Shown here: piece after piece, positions 11,118 to 23,500 of the stretch
How the letters are laid out: each line of letters starts with the position of its first letter
Numbering within the stretch: position 1 is the stretch's first letter
Source of the DNA: Chlamydomonas sphaeroides
Taxonomy: Eukaryota > Chlorophyta > Chlorophyceae > Chlamydomonadales > Chlamydomonadaceae
Assembly (NCBI GenBank): GCA_001662425.1
Contig: BDDC01000094.1
Location: 50,992 to 114,991 of the forward strand
DNA: 64,000 nucleotides
Direction of reading: 5' to 3'
The notes under the pieces: model-generated
What the model saw: only the letters and a program-made list of their open reading frames with translations
The model's database searches: none
Told to the model about the DNA's origin: nothing
Position numbers and translations under genes: made by a program

Positions 11118-11515
11118 TTGCTCCCGGAGTTCGTAAGGCGCGGGCCCCAAGTTGCTACGGTTGTGCAAGACAATTGACAGAGTCGATGGCGTGCGCTAGC
11201 GCAACGAGTCGGCGACCCAAGTATGCGCACACCAGCGAATGATTGAAGCAGCACGTAATGCAAAGCCGGATGCCTGATGTTGTTATTTACAGTATGCTCT
11301 TCCACGTGCAATACAGTAACTGTGCTGAGGGTGTTGCTCACAAATATTCTGCATGGGCCCACTGCCCAAACCCTGGTAATTGAGCCGACACGACCGGAAC
11401 AGTCGACGAATATAGTCGTTGCAAACGACACGATATTATTGCGCAAAAGACGGCACAGAGCTTGCGACTGGAACTCCAATCGTTGCGCCGCGCCGTCGCG
11501 GGCGAAGGCCCGGCG
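11118..11515. promoter_or_regulatory. Shared head-to-head upstream region of LNP and MDN1
   Basis: The start codons of the Lunapark-like gene (minus) and midasin (plus) are only 398 bp apart. The interval must hold both promoters and both 5' UTRs. Its MDN1-proximal half (about 11270-11450) is clearly AT-richer than anything nearby. No specific factor site was recognised. Confidence 0.6.
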
Positions 11516-14500
11516 ATGGAGCGCACTCTGCGCGGCTTCCTTCAACGCTTTCCAGATGCTCAGCAAGACCAGGCGCTCGGCAAGGCGCTCGCCCAGCAGG
11601 TCGGCCGGCGGCGGCGGCGGCACGAACCCCCGCGTCGCCCTCACGCGCTGCACGTCCCCCAACGTTGGCACGACGCCTGGGGCTTGCTCGACCCTCGCCC
11701 CCGACCCTTGCATCAATGCCTGTCCTTTCTAACCGTGCAGGCGACGCTGGACGAGGTCGCCACAGCCCTGGAGGCCCTGCTGACGCGCCCCATCTACACG
11801 CTCGCGCTCGGCGGTGCGCTGCGGTCATGCGGCTCCCTGCTGCGCCTGCTGAGCTACCTCGTCGACAGGCGCCATGCGGCTGGCAGCTCGCCCGAGGGCA
11901 GCCCAGCGCCCGATGCCAGCGACGCGGGCTCTGGCGACGGCGCTTTCGCCGTGATGCTGGTGACCCTGCTGGAGCTCGCGCCGCAGTGCGGCAGGTGCGT
12001 CAAGGCAGCCAACACCCTTGCTAGCCCCACGCCGCAGGGGATACTACGCATCACGCAAGGCTGTTGCACGCACCGTTGACCGGCCCTGCTGTCGCAACGC
12101 CCCACCTGCGCTTTCACCGCGCGCAGGGTGGTGCAGCGCTACCTTGAGGCCAGCGCCACGCCGCAGCAGCTGGCCGTGCACCCTCCTTCTCAGCAGCAGC
12201 AGCAGCAGCAGCAGCCCGGCACACAGCAGCAGCAGCAGCCCGCGGCGTCGGAGCTGGCGGCGGCCGGGCTGCGTGCGCTGCAGCTGCTGCCGGGGCTGCG
12301 GCAGCACCCCTCTTGGACGGCGGGGCCCTTCATGCGCCTGCTGCATCACACGGTGTGTGGCGCTTGTAGCTCGCACCGGCTGGCCGCCAAGGCCCTGTGG
12401 CCCAGGGTAGCAGGACGGCTGCCGCCGCGGGGCGCTGCGCAGTCCGCACCCAGCCCCGCCCCTCCCGCTTCCACCATTCCCCCACTGCGCAGTGCCCCGA
12501 GGTCCGCTGGAGCGCCGTGCAGGCGGTGGCGCTGCTGCTCAGCATGGTGAGCTGCCGCTGCCCCACCGCTCAGCGTCGCCGCTCTCCTTCGCACACGCCA
12601 CACGGCCGACCCTCCCTGCAGCGCCTCACCCTCGTCGCCCCGGTCTCCCCCGCCTTGTTTGCCCGCCAGAGCGACGCGAGCCGCTCGCTGCTGGCCTCGC
12701 AGCTGCTGTCCCCCGAGCAGCAGGTAGGCGCCATGGCCTGGTGGCAGGCCCGCCGCAACGCCGTGGCCCTGGAGCAGGCCGCCATGTGGCTCGCAGAGCC
12801 GGGCGCCTGCGAGCAGTGCCGCGTGGAGGCGCGCCAGGAGGGGCACGAGGCCACGGCCGCAGCCGCAGCCGACGAGGCCGCTGCCGCCGCGGGCGACGCC
12901 TGGGCGGCGGCCAGCGGCGGCGGCTCCGCCGCCGTCGACCCGCTCGGCCTGCCGCCGGCGCGCGGCTTCGCGGAGGTGTGCGGCATCGAGCTGCCGTGCC
13001 GCGACGCCGCCGAGGCCGCCGACGCAGCGGCCTCTACAGGGCCGGGGCCGTCGGCCACGCCCGCGGACTCGGCCGCCGAGGCGCCCAGCTCCTCGGGCCA
13101 CCGCTTCGTGGCGACGGCCACGGTGCGGCGCAACCTGGAGGCCGCGGCGCTGGTGCTGTGCCAGGGGTTGCCGCTGCTGCTGGAGGGCCCGCCGGGCGCC
13201 GGTAAGACGCGGCTGGTGGAGGAGCTGGCGCACCGCACGGGCAACGCCACGTCGCTGGTTCGGATCCACCTGGACGACCAGATGGACGCCAAGAGCCTGC
13301 TGGGCGCGTACGTGTGCACCGCCGTTCCCGGCGAGTTTGCGTGGCAGCCGGGTCCGCTGACGCAGGCGGTGGCCGAGGGGCGCTGGGTGCTGGTGGAGGA
13401 CATCAACATGGCACCCGGTGACGTGCTGGCGGCGCTGGCTCCGCTGCTGGAGAGCCGCGTGCTGCACGTCAGCAGCCGCGGCCAGGTGGTGCCGGCGGCG
13501 CCCGGCTTCCAGATCATCGCCACCGTGACCAGCGCGCCCACCGCCGGCGGCGGCGGCGGCCACGGCGCGTACGGCATGTCCAACATGGTCAAGGTACGGC
13601 AGCTGCTGCGGGACGGGGAACGGGGTGCTTGCGAGGTCTGTTGGGCGATCGGAGGAGCTCGGGGAGGCTGGGGCTCAGCGCTGTGCGCACGGCTCGGTGC
13701 GGCTGCGTCTGCGGCTCAGCTGCCTCCCGCCTCGTGTTGTATCACCCATAACGCAGGAGCTGCTGGGCGGGCTGTGGCGCACCGTGCGCGTGGACGCGCC
13801 CTCGGACTCTGAGCAGATGACCCTGCTCGCCTCCTCCTACCCCGCGCTGCTGCCGCTGCTGCCCGCCGCCGTGGCCACGCTCTGCCTCATCCGCGCCGCC
13901 GGCGGCCACGATCGGCACAGCGGCGCTGCCGACGAGCCCGACGGCGCTGCCGAGGCCCCGGCCCGGCCCGACGGCACCGCGGGCTTCCAGCTGACGGCCG
14001 CTGGGCCGCGGCCGGCCGGCGAGGCGGGCGCTGCCGCGCCGGGGCAGGCGGCGGCGGCGCCGAGGCGGCGCGGGCCATGGCACGCGCTGGCGGAGGCGGC
14101 GTTGGTGGCTGCGGGCGTGCGGCGGGGCGACCTGGCGCTGCACCTGGGGCGCCACTTTTCGCTGCGCGATGTGTTCAAGTGGTGCAACCGCATGGTGGTA
14201 CGTGCCTGCCCGGGTGGTGCTGTGCCGCATGTGGGCGAGCGCTTGATGGGCCACGGCGTGCCCCTGGGGTCGACGTGCGTGGTCATCGATCGCTAGGCAC
14301 GCGAGCTGACGTTGTGGTTCCATGTGGTGCCGCCCGCCGCCGCAGCACCTTCATTCGCCGCTCCTGCGCAGCCGCAACTACGGTGCGGCCCTGCGCGCGC
14401 AGCGCCGCGCCTCGGCGGCGCCGGCGGCCGCCGAGGCGCCCCCGCCCGCGCCGGAGCTGGGCTCCCTGGAGCCGCGAGTGCGTGAGGCGGCCTTCGTGGA

Positions 14501-17500
14501 GGCGGCCGACTGCTTTGCGGCGCTGGTTGCCAAGCCCGAGGCGCGGCAAAAGCTGCTCAAGGTGGGCCCGGGCTCCACCTCTCCGCTAGCGCCCAAGTGT
14601 GGCCTCCTGCGCCGTTGTTGGCCCAACAGGGCCCAGCCCGTCGTGGAACCCGGCCTCGCCTGCCGGTAGCCCCCAGGTGTTGACTGCGGGTCCTCTTCTT
14701 TAATTGCTCGCAGGCTCTGTCGGCGCTGTGGTGCGCTTCCAGCGGCTGCGTGGAGCAGTGGGAGGCGCTGGCCAAGCCGCAGCTGAGCTCGGTGGAGGGC
14801 GCGGGCGAGCGGCAGCTGCTGGTGGGCCGCGTGGCGCTGCCCGTGGCGGAGGCGCAGCAGCGCGAGCGGGACGACGCCGCGGCGGCGGGAGCCGCCGGCG
14901 GCGCGGCGGTGCAGGGCGGCGGCGGCGGCGCGGGCACCTTTGCGCGCACGGGCCACGCCATGCGCGTCATGGAGCGCATCGCCGCGTCGCTAGCTTGCAA
15001 CGAGCCCGTGCTGCTGGTCGGAGAGACAGGTGCGGGGGCTTGCGGCCCACACGCCGCTGCCCCGCCTATCAACGGCACCCTCACAGCCGCCCTGGATCGC
15101 CTGTCGACGGCCCCACAGCTTCACGTCACGCCCTGCCCTCCACCTGTCTGCCTGCCCTCCACCTGTCTGCCTGCCCTCCACCTGTCTGCCTGCCCTCCAC
15201 CTGTCTGCCCTCCACCTGTCTGCCTGCCCTCCACCTGTCTGCCTGCCCTCCACCTGTCTGCCTGCCCTCCACCTGTCTGCCTGCCCTCGCCCTTCCCTGC
15301 CTCCCGCTCCCTGCCTGCCCCCAGGCACGGGCAAGACCACGATGCTCTCGCGCATGGCGGGCCTGGTGAGCGCCAAACTGGTGTCGTTCAACCTGAGCCA
15401 GCAGACCGACAGCTCGGACCTGCTGGGAGGCTTCAAGCCGGTGGAGCCGCGGGACGCGCTGGCGCCGCTGATGCCCACCTTCGTGTCGCTCGTGCGCCGA
15501 ACCTGGACTCGGTGCGTGGGGCTGAGCGCATGAGCGGCAGCGGGCGGGGCTGGGGCGCTGGCTTGCGGCAAGGAAAGCAGCGCAGGGATGAGGCGAGATA
15601 TGCTGGGCTAGGGCGGGCGGCCGAGCCGAGGCTTTTGTTGGGTCGGAACGTACGGCTCAACTAGAAAGCTCAAGTGACCCAAGGGCACGGAAATCTTGAG
15701 AGGGGGTTGTGCATGGCGCGGCCTTGTGTGTTCAACTCTATAGGGCCGGAGTAGAGTACCACCCCGTACGCGGCGCGCCCCGGGTTGGCGACGCGCTGGT
15801 TGTGCATACGAAGCATACGAAGCAGTGTGTTCACAAATGGGAATTGCGTGTGTGCGCGCGTACAATGCAGCGGCAACAACGACGAGTACCTGGCGCGCGT
15901 GACTAAGCTGGCGGAGCGCCGCAAGTGGGCGGCGCTGCTGGCGGCGCTCCGCGGCGCTCTAGCCAAGGTGCACGCGGCGGACGCCGCCGGCACAGCCGGG
16001 TCGGGCGCCGCGGCGGGGGCCGGCAGCGGCGGAGGCGAGGCAGACGATGCGGATGCGGCGGCGGCCAAGAACGGCAAGCCCGCCAAGAAGCGGCGCGTGG
16101 GAGGCTCGTCGTCCTCCGCTGCGCAGGTGTTGACGGAGGCGCTGCGGCACGAGTGGCGCGCCTTTTCAGCGGTAGGCAGGCGGGGGGCCGGAAGCTGCCC
16201 AAGCCTGGGTGGGGCTGCACTTGGAGGCGACGACCTGGCCGCCCGGCCACGCACCGCTTAACCTGCTCCGTGCCCGACACCGGACCCTGTTTCGGTCACA
16301 GGACCTGGCCGCTGCGGAGCGCGCTGCGGCGGTGGCCGAGGGCGGCTTTGCCTTTGCCTTCGTGGAAGGCGTGCTGGTGCAGGCGCTGCGCAACGGCTGG
16401 TGGCTGCTGCTGGACGAGATCAACCTCGCGCCGCCCGAGGTGCTCGAGCGCCTCGCAGGCCTGCTCGAGAGCGCCGGCGGCGACTCCTCCGCCGCCTCCT
16501 CCGGCGCGCCCGGCAGCCTCGGCAGCGTGGTCCTGCTAGAGCGAGGCGACACCGTGGCCGTGCCGCGTCACCCCAACTTCCGCCTCGTGGCCGCCATGAA
16601 CCCGGCCACGGATGCGGGCAAGCACGAGCTGCCCGCGGCGCTGCGCAACCGCTTCACGGAGATGTGGGTGCCGGAGCCGGCGGCGCGCGAGGACCTGGCG
16701 TCGCTGGTGGCGGCGTACCTGGCGGGCGTGGGGCCCACGCCGCCGGTGGAGGCGGCCGTGGACTTTTACCTTGCTGCCAAGGCGGAGGCGGTGAGGATGT
16801 GGTATCAACGCGTGGCGAGGCCGCGCAGGCATGGGGTGACGTGTGTCCACATCATGTCACCGGCTCACCCGTGCCCTCTGGCCCCCAGGACGCGCGGCTG
16901 GTGGACGGCGCGGGCCAGAAGCCGGCCTACAACCTGCGCACCCTGTCGCGAGCGCTCGACTATGCGCGCGCCGCGACGCCCTCGTACGGCCTGCAGCGCT
17001 CGCTATACGACGGCGCGGCCATGGCTTTCCTGACACAGCTGGCGCCCAGCTCGGCCCCGCGCATGGAGGCGCTCATCGCCAAGCACCTGCTGCCGGGCGT
17101 CAAGAACGCCAAGGTGCGGCCCCGGGCTTCCCTCAAGGCCGACGGCAAGGATTGCCGCATGCGCGGCCTGGGTCCCTGCCACAGGCTGGGGCCAAGCGCT
17201 GACGCGTGTCTCTGAAGCGTGCACCCGGGGCGCGTTGTGTGCCCGCAGGCGCTACTGCGGGCGCCGGCCGAGCCCAGCGGCAACAGCCACGTGCTCTTCG
17301 AGGCGTTCTGGCTGCAGCGAGGGCCCGTGGAGCTGCCCTCGGGAGGGCGCGAGGAGGACGGCGGCGGGCGGCGCTTCGTGACCACCGCCAGCGTGCGGCA
17401 GCACCTCACCAACCTGGCGCGCGCGGTGCTCATTCGGTGCGCCTGGGGTTCTGCCTGCCCGGCAGCAGCAGCAGCAGCCCCACGGCCGGTGCGGGGCGGG

Positions 17501-20500
17501 ACACACGGCGTGTCCCAGCTGACAACCCTCCGGCGTCTTGTTCGCTGCACCTCGCCTGACCTGCCTCTCTTGCGCCCATCCCTCCCTCCCTCCCGCGCCT
17601 CCCCGCAGCAAGCACCCCATCCTGCTGCAGGGCCCCACCAGCGCCGGCAAGACCAGCCTGGTGGCCTACCTGGCTGCGCAGACCGGCCACACCTTTCTGC
17701 GCATCAACAACCACGAGCACACCGACCTGCAGGTGGGCGAGACAGCGGCGCCGCCTGGGATCACATACCGGGTGGCTAGCGCGGCGGTGGCCGCAGAGGG
17801 AGCCGCCCTGTCCCCTCAAAGTGGGTCAGCGCCACCGCGCCCACCTCACGCTACTCGGTCTTCGCCGCCCCTTGCTCCTCGTCCCCTTACATCAGGAGTA
17901 CTTGGGCTCCTATGTGAGCGACGCCGCGGGGCGGCTGGTGTTCCGCGAGGGCCCGCTGGTGCAGGCGGTGCGCCGCGGCTGGTGGGTGGTGCTGGACGAG
18001 CTCAATCTGGCGCCCAGCGAGGTGCTGGAGGCGCTCAACAGGTGCGAGGGGAGGCTTGATCACGAGCAGGCGGGATGGCGGGCAGGCGCGAAGGGCTGCG
18101 TAGGCGTCTTGTGGCTGGGCACCGCTGGCGCCCTGCCTCCCCGCTTCCGTCGCCCCAACCCCCAAACACATCTCGCTCCCTTCCTCCCCACCACTCCCCA
18201 GGCTGCTGGACGACAACCGCGAACTGCTGGTGCCGGAGCTGGGCGAGGTGGTGCGGCCGCACCCCTCCTTCATGCTCTTCGCCACCCAGAACCCGCCAGG
18301 CGGCGCCTACGCGGGCCGCAAGGTGCTGTCGCGCGCCTTCCGCTCGCGCTTCCTGGAGCTGCACATCGACGACATCCCCGAGCCCGAGCTCGCCACCATC
18401 CTGGAGAAGCGCTGCGCCGTGGCGCCCTCCTACGCTGCCAAGCTGGTCGCGGTGCAGCGCGAGCTGCAGCGCCGCCGCAACGCGCACAGCGTGTTTGCTG
18501 GCAAGCACGGCTTCATCACGCCGCGCGACCTGTTCCGCTGGGCGGAGCGCGGCGCGGTGGGCTACGAGGCGCTGGCGGCGGACGGCGCGCTGCTGCTGGG
18601 AGAGCGGCTGCGCAGCCCGGCGGAGCGGGCCGAGGTGGTGGGCGTGGTGGAGAAGGTCATGAACGTCAAGGTGCGCGCCGGCGCCCGGCTGTGGGCGTGT
18701 GTGGGTGTGTGTTTCAGCTTTTAGTGTGTGGGGTTGGCTGGCTGATGCGGCGGGCGGGGAAGAGACGGGCTTGAGGGTGGCAGCCGCATGTAGGGGGCCG
18801 GGGTCCTGTGTCCAGGGGTGGGTACGGCCGACTGGAGCCGAGCCTGGGCCCACGGGGTGTCGTGTGACCTCCCCCTTCCCCCACGGCCGCCAGGTGGACC
18901 TGGAGGCGGTGTACGCGGCTGAGGGCGAGGCGCCCATCGCGGCGCTCAAGGCCGCCCTGGAGCAGGAGCAGCAGCAGCAGGCTGGCGCGGGGTCCGAGGC
19001 CGGCGGCTCGTCGGAGGCCTCGGCGGCGCTGCAGGACGCGCTCAAAGGCGTGGTGTGGACTCGCAGCATGCGGCGCATGTACACCCTGGTCGAGCGGTGG
19101 GTGCTGTGGGAGCAGCACCTCACACGGGCTCCTTATGCACCGCGTGTAATGCCCTTGTGACACGTGGGCTGGTGGCCTGGACCCTATCACCGAAGCTGCT
19201 GTGCCCTCGGCCATGTGTTACTTTTGCCGCCGCAGCTGCCTGCGCCACAACGAGCCTGTCCTGCTGGTGGGCGAGACGGGCACCGGCAAGACCACGGTGT
19301 GCCAGCTGCTGGCGCTCATGCGCCGCCAGCGGCTGCACATCCTCAACTGCAACCAGCACACCGAGACCAGCGACTTCTTGGGCGGCTTCCGGCCCACGCG
19401 CGGCCGCGAGCGCGCGCTCGGCACGCTGCTGGCTGCCGCCGACCGCGTCGCAGCCAACCCCGTGCTAGGCGTGCTGGGCGTCGACGCGCCGGCGGTGCCG
19501 ACGGAGCTGGGGCCGCAGGCCGTGGCGCCGCTGGCGGCCGCGGTGACGGCGGCGTCGGCCGCCGCCGCCAAGGCGGCGGAGGCGCTGGACGCCAAGGGGA
19601 CCAAGGAGGCGAAGAAGGCGCTCAAGGCCGCCGTCAAGGCGGCGGCCAAGGCGGCCGGCGGCGCCGTCAAGGCGGCGGCGCTGGCGGACCTGGACGCTGC
19701 GCTGGCGGCGTTGGCGGAGGACGCGGCGGCTGCGACGGCGGCGGCGACGGAGGCGCGCGCGCCGTTTGCGTGGGCTGATGGCCCCCTCGTGACTGCTATG
19801 CGGCGGGGCGACATGATCCTGGTGGACGAGATCAACCTGGCGGAGGATGCCGTGCTGGAGCGCCTCAACAGGTGATCCGGCAGTACGACGGGGCTTGTGT
19901 ACGGCAGCCCGCCATGCAGCCGCCTGGAGCCCCTCGCGCTGCCTGCCTGACCGCTCACCCGCTGCCGCCACCCCCGTGCGTTTCCTAACCTGCAGCGTGC
20001 TGGAGCCCGGGCGCACGCTGACGCTGGCGGAGCGCGGCGGCGAGGGCGCTGAGGTGGTGGTTGGGGCGCCCGGCTTCCGGCTGCTCGCCACTATGAACCC
20101 GGGCGGCGACTTTGGCAAGAAGGAGCTCAGCCCGGCACTGGCCAACCGCTTCACCACGGTGTGGGTGCCGGCCATGGAGGACGCGGAGGAGATGCGCGCC
20201 ATCCTGGAGGCCCGCCTGGCGGGTGAGGCTGTGGGATGGGGTTGCCTCATACGCCCTGGTGCTGGTGCCATGCTTGAGCACTCCACAGCGCGCTCTTGCT
20301 GGGTTGTTGGCTTATGGCCGTACCCATCCCGCAGCGTCCTTCAACCGCTCCGCCATCGCCGAGCGGCTGCTGCGCTTCTGGCAGGAGTACGCGCGCCTGC
20401 AGCCCCCCGGCGGCCGGCAGCCGCTGAGCGTGCGCGACCTGCTGGCATGGGTGGGCTTTGTCAACGCCACGGCGCCGGCGCTGGGGCCGCTGCCGTCATA

Positions 20501-23500
20501 TGTGCACGGAGCGCACCTCACGCTGCTGGACGGTGCGTTCACAGGGTTGGCGTGTGCTGCGTGCTGAGGGCGTGGCCGCAGCCTGGGCCAAGGCGTGGTC
20601 GGCATCGGACGGGTTCGTATGCGGGGCGGTGACCCAACTGCCTCCGAGCCCTGGCCCAAACCGTTGCCGCGGCCCTCCTGCCCTCCTCCCCCGCAGGCAT
20701 CGGCCTGGGCGTGGGCATCCCCGCCGCCGCCGCCGCCGCGCTGCGCTCCTCGCTGTGCGCCTTCCTGGCCTCGCAGCTGCCGCCCGAGCTGGCAGACCAC
20801 GCGCGCCTGGCCGAGGGCCAGCTGGAGGCCGCGCCCGCCATGGCTGAGGCCGCGCTGCTGCCCGCCGCCGCGCCGGACGGCATGTGGGGCATGCCGCCCT
20901 TCTTCATCGAGTCCTCCGGCCCCAGCTCCGGGTCCTCTGGATCTGCGTTCGCGCTGCGCGCGCCCACCACGGCGCGCAACGCCTTCCGGCTGCTGCGCGC
21001 CATGCAGCTGCGCAAGGCGCTGCTGCTGGAGGGCAGCCCCGGCGTGGGCAAGACGTCGCTGGTGGCGGCGCTGGCTCGCTGCGTGGGGCAGCGCCTAGTG
21101 CGCATCAACCTGAGCGAGCAGACCGACATGATGGACCTGCTGGGGGCCGACCTGCCTGCGCCGGGCGGCGCGCCGGGCGCGTTTGCGTGGAGCGACGGGC
21201 CGCTGCTGGGCGCGCTGAGAGCCGGCGACTGGGTGCTGCTGGACGAGCTGAACCTGGCGGGGCAGAGCGTGCTGGAGGGCCTCAACGCGCTGCTGGACCA
21301 CAGGTGGGTGTCATGGGCCAGGCCGGGGTGACATGAGGAGGTGTGGGGCTGCTGGTTGGGTAAGGGGGAGGTTGTGTGTGATGCGGCCCTGACACGTGCG
21401 TGCCCTGTGCCCACCCTGCCACCCTGCCAGGTCCGAGGTGTTCATTCCGGAGCTTGGCGCCACCTTCCACTGCCACCCGCGCTTCCGGCTGTTTGCGGCG
21501 CAGAACCCGCTGGGCGAGGGCGGCGGCCGCAAGGGCCTGCCGCGCTCCTTCCTCAACCGCTTCAGCCGCGTCAGCGTGGAGCTACTGCGCCGCGACGACC
21601 TGCTCTTCATCGCCTCGGCCCTGCACCCGCGCGTGCCGGAGGCGCTGCTGCGCCGCATGGTGCAGCTCCTGGACGCCATGCAGGCCGCGGCGGCGCCGTC
21701 GGCCGCCGCCGCCGCGGCGGCGGCAGAGCCCGCCGCCGCAGCGCCCGCCGCCGCCGCTGGCGCGGCGGCGGCCAAGGGCGTGAAGGACTTTGCCGTTGCC
21801 GGCGGGCCGTGGGAGTTCAACCTGCGCGACCTGCTGCGCTGGTGCGACCTGGTGGAGGGCGCCGTGCCACCGCCGCCGCCGTCGGCTGCTATGGACACGG
21901 GCGCCGACGGCGCCGAGCCGCCGCCGGCCGACGTCGCCGGCGAGGAGGCCGCGGCGCTGGACTCAGCTGCCCAGCACTTTGCCCGCATGCTGTTCGCCCA
22001 CCGGCTCCGGTCCCACGAAGACCGAGGCAAGCTTGCCAAGCTGTTCGCTGCGGTCTGGGGCGCGCCGCCGTCCGGCTGGGACGAGCAGCCCGCCGTGCGG
22101 CTCTCGCCCGCCGCCGCCGTCGTCGGCCGCGCGGTGCTACCGCGCGTCGCCGGCGCGCCGCCGTCGGCCACTGGCGCCGCCGCGGCAGCGGCGGCGTCCG
22201 CCGCCGCCGCCTCGCCCGCCGCCGCGGCGGAGCTGCAGCTGCTGCCGGCGGCGCTGCCGCCGCTGGAGTCCCTGCTACAGGCGCTGTCGCGCTCATGGAT
22301 GGCGCTGCTGGTGGGTGGCGCGGGCTGCGGCAAGACCAGCCTGGCGCGCAGCGCTGCGGCGCTGGCGGGCGAGGTGCTGCTGGAGGTGGCCCTCACGGCC
22401 GGCACCGACACGAGCGACCTGCTGGGCTCCTTTGAGCAGCTGGAGCCCGAGCGCCGCGTGCAGGAGGTGCGAGGGGGCGGTGACCGGTGCTGTATGCGGA
22501 CTCGGTTAGGGGCGTCGTGCCTGCCTGGCTGCGCCTGCGCACCCGCGTTGTTGCAGTCGCTGCAGTCGAGCTCGCCGGGTGCATTCATGCTCCCCTCCCC
22601 CTGCATGCCTACTCCCACTGCCGCAGGCCTCGGATCACGTGCAGCAGCTGGCGCAGTGCGTCTCGCAGCGCCTCCTCACCGCCGCCGCCGCCGCTGGAGC
22701 CGACGGCAGCGCAGCCACGGTTCTGTCCGGCGTGCCGGCGGCGCTGCTGGATGCGGCTCAGGCGCTGCAGGCAGCCTGGGCCAGCCACGCCGCCACCGTC
22801 GCCGCCGCCGAGCGCCAGGCGGACGCGGCCTCGCCGATCGCCGCCGCGGCGCAGCGCGTTGACTCGCTCCGCGCTGTCGTGCGCGCCGCGCGCGACGGCG
22901 CCGCCGCGTTGACGGCCGCGGTGCCCGCCGCCGCTGCCGACGTGGTGCCCGCCGCCGACGCCGCCGAGTCCGAGCTGGCCATGCTGGCGGCGCTGCTCGC
23001 GGACGAAGCCGCCGCCGCCGTGGGCGGCCGCTTCGAGTGGGTCGACGGCGCGCTGACTCGCGCCATCGAGCGCGGCGGCTGGGTGCTTCTGGAGGGCGCA
23101 AACCTTTGCAACCCCACGGTCCTGGACCGGCTCAACCCGCTGCTGGAGCCGGGCGGTGTGCTGTACCTCAACGAGGCCGGCACCACGGCCGGCGGCCCGC
23201 GGGTCATCCGGCCCCACAAGGACTTCCGTCTCATACTGGCGCTCGACCCGCGGCATGGCGAGGTGTCCCGCGCCATGCGCAACCGCGGCATCGAGATCTT
23301 CCTGCTGCCGCCGGCGGCGCCGCCGCCGCCGCCGGCGGCTGTCGCCGCCGAGGGCGGTGTGGACCCCGCGGATGCAGAGCTGGAGGCGGTGATGGCGGCG
23401 CAGGGCGTGGCTGGCAAGCGGCTGCTGCGGGCGCTGGCGGCGGCGCACCGGGCCGTGGCGGCGCTGTGTGCCAAGGCGCACAGGCGGCCGCCGGGGCTGC

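Noticed and set aside
11462..11515. Upstream extension of the midasin frame beginning at a TTG
   Set aside because: There is no ATG between the in-frame upstream stop (near 11381) and 11516, and nuclear genes normally need ATG.
15132..15288. Regular repeats that could be mistaken for a CRISPR array
   Set aside because: Units are 19 bp head-to-tail with no spacers, in an intron of a nuclear gene; this is a minisatellite.
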